DNA of 8,479 nt, taken from an uncultured Bacteroidales bacterium. Lineage in GTDB: Bacteria > Bacteroidota > Bacteroidia > Bacteroidales > Muribaculaceae. The notes beneath the pieces are model-generated. The model saw only the letters and a list, made by a program, of their open reading frames with translations. It had not been told where the DNA came from and searched no databases. The stretch is from positions 1 through 8,479 of the forward strand of contig CAMWUH010000076.1 of assembly GCA_947177325.1 (NCBI GenBank), read 5' to 3'. Shown in pieces: positions 6,916 to 8,479 of this stretch (position 1 is its first letter; each line of letters starts with the position of its first letter). The translations under genes were made by a program, and so were the position numbers.

Positions 6916-7616
6916 GACTTGATAGTAGATAAATCAAGTTTTGGAATTATTTGAGTATTAGTATAATTTTTCTTATAGTAAAAAGCCCTTCTTCGTGCAC
7001 TAGTTAGTCCTCCCTTTCCATCGGGAGCATCCGTTTTATCTTGGTTATTAGCACCTTTGGTTTTTGGTTCAAGATATATTCCCATAGAACATGAAAGTTT
7101 GTCTGCGTCGCCACGCTTGATATATGATTGAATTTCTTCCCAATCTTTTTTGAAAACTCCATTTTGTACATCAGATGGATGATCAAGAAAATAATCAACG
7201 ATGACATAATCATCTTGCTTTTTAGGTACACCATTAACCTTTGCAAGATAAACAACCCAAAAAGTTAAATTAATCTTACTTCTTAGTTTGGCCGTTTCCC
7301 ATGTCTCTCTTGCAACCTCACAATAGTTAATCATTTGGATTGCGGTCGGCTCCTTGGCTTTAATAGAGCCGTCCCTATTCTTTTGTAATGGCAATATCTT
7401 AATCTCACATCCAATCTGTGGTAAATCCGCTTCATCTCTATTATTATTTTCTATGCCGAGTAAATTTTCGACAATTAATCCAGATGCACCTTTCTTCATC
7501 TTACACTTATCTCCAATAAACAGAGATTCTTTTATCTCTCCTATTGTTTTCCCTTTTGCGTTGGTGACTATTTTAAAAAGAGGAGTAAGAACCTCTATAA
7601 CTTTACTACTAATCAT
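6912..7616 (-). CDS. MutH/Sau3AI-fold GATC endonuclease, single domain
   Basis: Predicted restriction nuclease of 234 aa, about the size of E. coli MutH and half of Sau3AI (~490 aa). The MutH signature is clear: KKGASGLIVE (41-50), then D64 and E71-I-K73. Spacing E50-D64-E71-K73 equals MutH E56-D70-E77-K79, the magnesium-binding catalytic set, and the IGCEIKILPL context matches MutH/Sau3AI. The C-terminal RRAFYYKKNYTN region (209-220) resembles the MutH end involved in DNA contact and methyl sensing. It lies between two adenine methylases, so it is probably the nuclease of the system and not a mismatch-repair protein; Bacteroidetes generally lack MutH. ATG 7616 overlaps the stop of the preceding 47-aa frame, and its stop overlaps the next ATG. 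Confidence 0.88.
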   Translation of the reverse strand: MISSKVIEVLTPLFKIVTNAKGKTIGEIKESLFIGDKCKMKKGASGLIVENLLGIENNNRDEADLPQIGCEIKILPLQKNRDGSIKAKEPTAIQMINYCEVARETWETAKLRSKINLTFWVVYLAKVNGVPKKQDDYVIVDYFLDHPSDVQNGVFKKDWEEIQSYIKRGDADKLSCSMGIYLEPKTKGANNQDKTDAPDGKGGLTSARRRAFYYKKNYTNTQIIPKLDLSTIKS

Positions 7617-7756
7617 TTTTCACTCTGTATATAAATTCTTGGATGCTTGTAAGATGTTTCCACATTTGCAGCTACTTTTTGAAAATCCACATAGTCCTTC
7701 AGTGATAGGTGGGTTTCCTTCAGTTGTTTCATAAATTCATTAAAATTATCTATCAT
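7613..7756 (-). CDS. 47-aa frame resembling the N-terminus of DpnII/MboI endonuclease
   Basis: A complete ATG-to-TGA frame of 47 codons that fills the gap between the Dam-like gene and the nuclease. It starts 3 bases after the first stop, and its TGA overlaps the nuclease ATG. Residues F5, E7, F8, E14-T15, L19, Y22, D24-F25, K27-V28 and N31-V32 follow the pattern I recall at the start of DpnII and MboI nucleases (F-D-x-W/F ... T ... Y-x-D-F-x-K-V-x-x-N-V). After about residue 32 the resemblance stops. DpnII-family nucleases are ~280 aa, so this would be a stub lacking the catalytic part. It has no signal peptide or membrane segment. It could also be a genuine small partner protein. The similarity is from memory and needs an alignment. 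Confidence 0.65.
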   Translation of the reverse strand: MIDNFNEFMKQLKETHLSLKDYVDFQKVAANVETSYKHPRIYIQSEK

Positions 7757-7759
7757 ATC

Positions 7760-8479
7760 TTATAAATCAGAAAGTGAAGAGGTTTTACCTTGATATTTTT
7801 TGTAGTTTCTTATTAATAATTCGGTGAGAGAGCCTCGCTTAGCAGCATTGGCATTGATATTTCTTTTTGCATACACTCTCTCAATATAGAAGTCTTTATA
7901 AAGTATATCAAAGAAATTATCATTTTCATTACGACCCTTACAGTCAGAATTACTAAGCATTGCTTTATAACCTTCTGCTGAAAGGTCAAAGTAAAAATCC
8001 TTTAATCTAATCTGCTCTTTATCATCGAATGCCTCTTTAACATAGGAATTAAAACTTGAGGTTGCATCCAATGGCCTATAGGGTGGATCGAAGTAAAGAA
8101 ATGTATAACCACCTACATACTCACCCGTACGGGCAAAATCACCATTCATTATTTCTACTTTTTGTAATAGCTCGCTGTCCGCTAAAATAAGAGATTCATC
8201 ACAAATAGTTGGATTTGAATATCTTCCAAATGGAACATTAAAATCTCCTTTGGAATTTTCACGGTACAAGCCGTTAAAGCATGTCCGGTTTAGAAAAATC
8301 ATATATGCCGCTTCTTCAATGTCGGTTAGTTTTAATCTATTAAAATTAGTGCGGACATTATAAAAAAATTCTTTTCGTGCATCTAAATCTACTGCTGTTC
8401 TGAATTGCTCCTGAAGGTCTTTCAACTTGTCAATCAGAGAATGGGGATTATCTCTTATTATTATGTAGGTTTTTATTAA
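7760..8479 (-). CDS. DpnM/Dam-like alpha-class DNA adenine methyltransferase, 5' end missing
   Basis: Predicted N6-adenine methylase of the D12 class, acting on GATC. 239 codons are visible and the frame is open through the right edge; the TTG at 8425 is internal, because 18 further in-frame codons continue to base 8479 (including IIIRDNPHSLI, a typical Dam stretch). By comparison with Dam/DpnM (~280 aa) roughly 40-50 residues are outside, including the AdoMet motif FxGxG. Visible Dam landmarks are FLNRTCFNGLYR, FNVPFGRY, the motif before IV (NGDF), motif IV DPPY (fragment residues 131-134), and AAKRGSLTELLIRNY near the C-terminus. The operon promoter must lie beyond the window. AT-rich codon use matches its three partners. 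Confidence 0.93.
   Translation of the reverse strand, partial: LIKTYIIIRDNPHSLIDKLKDLQEQFRTAVDLDARKEFFYNVRTNFNRLKLTDIEEAAYMIFLNRTCFNGLYRENSKGDFNVPFGRYSNPTICDESLILADSELLQKVEIMNGDFARTGEYVGGYTFLYFDPPYRPLDATSSFNSYVKEAFDDKEQIRLKDFYFDLSAEGYKAMLSNSDCKGRNENDNFFDILYKDFYIERVYAKRNINANAAKRGSLTELLIRNYKKYQGKTSSLSDL

Noticed and set aside
8423..8425. TTG as the start of the Dam-like gene
   Set aside because: The frame stays open for 18 more codons to the window edge with typical Dam sequence, and motif I is missing, so the true start lies outside.

Overview
The window looks like a Bacteroidales chromosome, possibly Muribaculaceae. The grounds are a PorZ-like type IX secretion protein, promoter -7 elements of the TAnnTTTG type ahead of several genes, no clear Shine-Dalgarno sites, and the character of the recA and rdgB products. 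The family-level guess is inference; no database search was possible.

Left part (1-5894) is core chromosome. Bases 1-393 hold no gene I can name. They contain a minus-strand terminator-like hairpin and further stems that pair better as minus-strand RNA. A 79-codon single-pass membrane protein gene (394-633, +) faces recA (725-1912, -) across a shared perfect hairpin terminator. Upstream of recA on the minus strand are an unrecognised 175-aa gene (2071-2598), a 222-base gap bounded by a 13-bp inverted repeat, then porZ (2821-5220) and rdgB (5286-5894).

Right part (about 5.95 kb to the end) is visibly more AT-rich and carries a minus-strand restriction-modification operon running in from beyond the right edge. 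The order is a DpnM/Dam-like adenine methyltransferase (5' end missing), a 47-aa open frame, a 234-aa MutH/Sau3AI-fold nuclease, and a DpnA-like adenine methyltransferase. Spacing is 3 bases and then two 4-base ATGA overlaps, so these genes are almost certainly co-transcribed and translationally coupled.

The most interesting point is this operon. Both methyltransferases are of the DpnII/MboI (GATC, N6-adenine) type, but the nuclease between them is not DpnII-like: it has the MutH catalytic spacing (E50, D64, E71, K73). The 47-aa frame just ahead of it resembles, from memory, the first ~32 residues of DpnII/MboI endonucleases. The simplest reading is a GATC system whose original DpnII-type nuclease was cut down to a stub and replaced by a MutH-type nuclease. 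A single-base -1 slip at the stub's end would fuse the two proteins.
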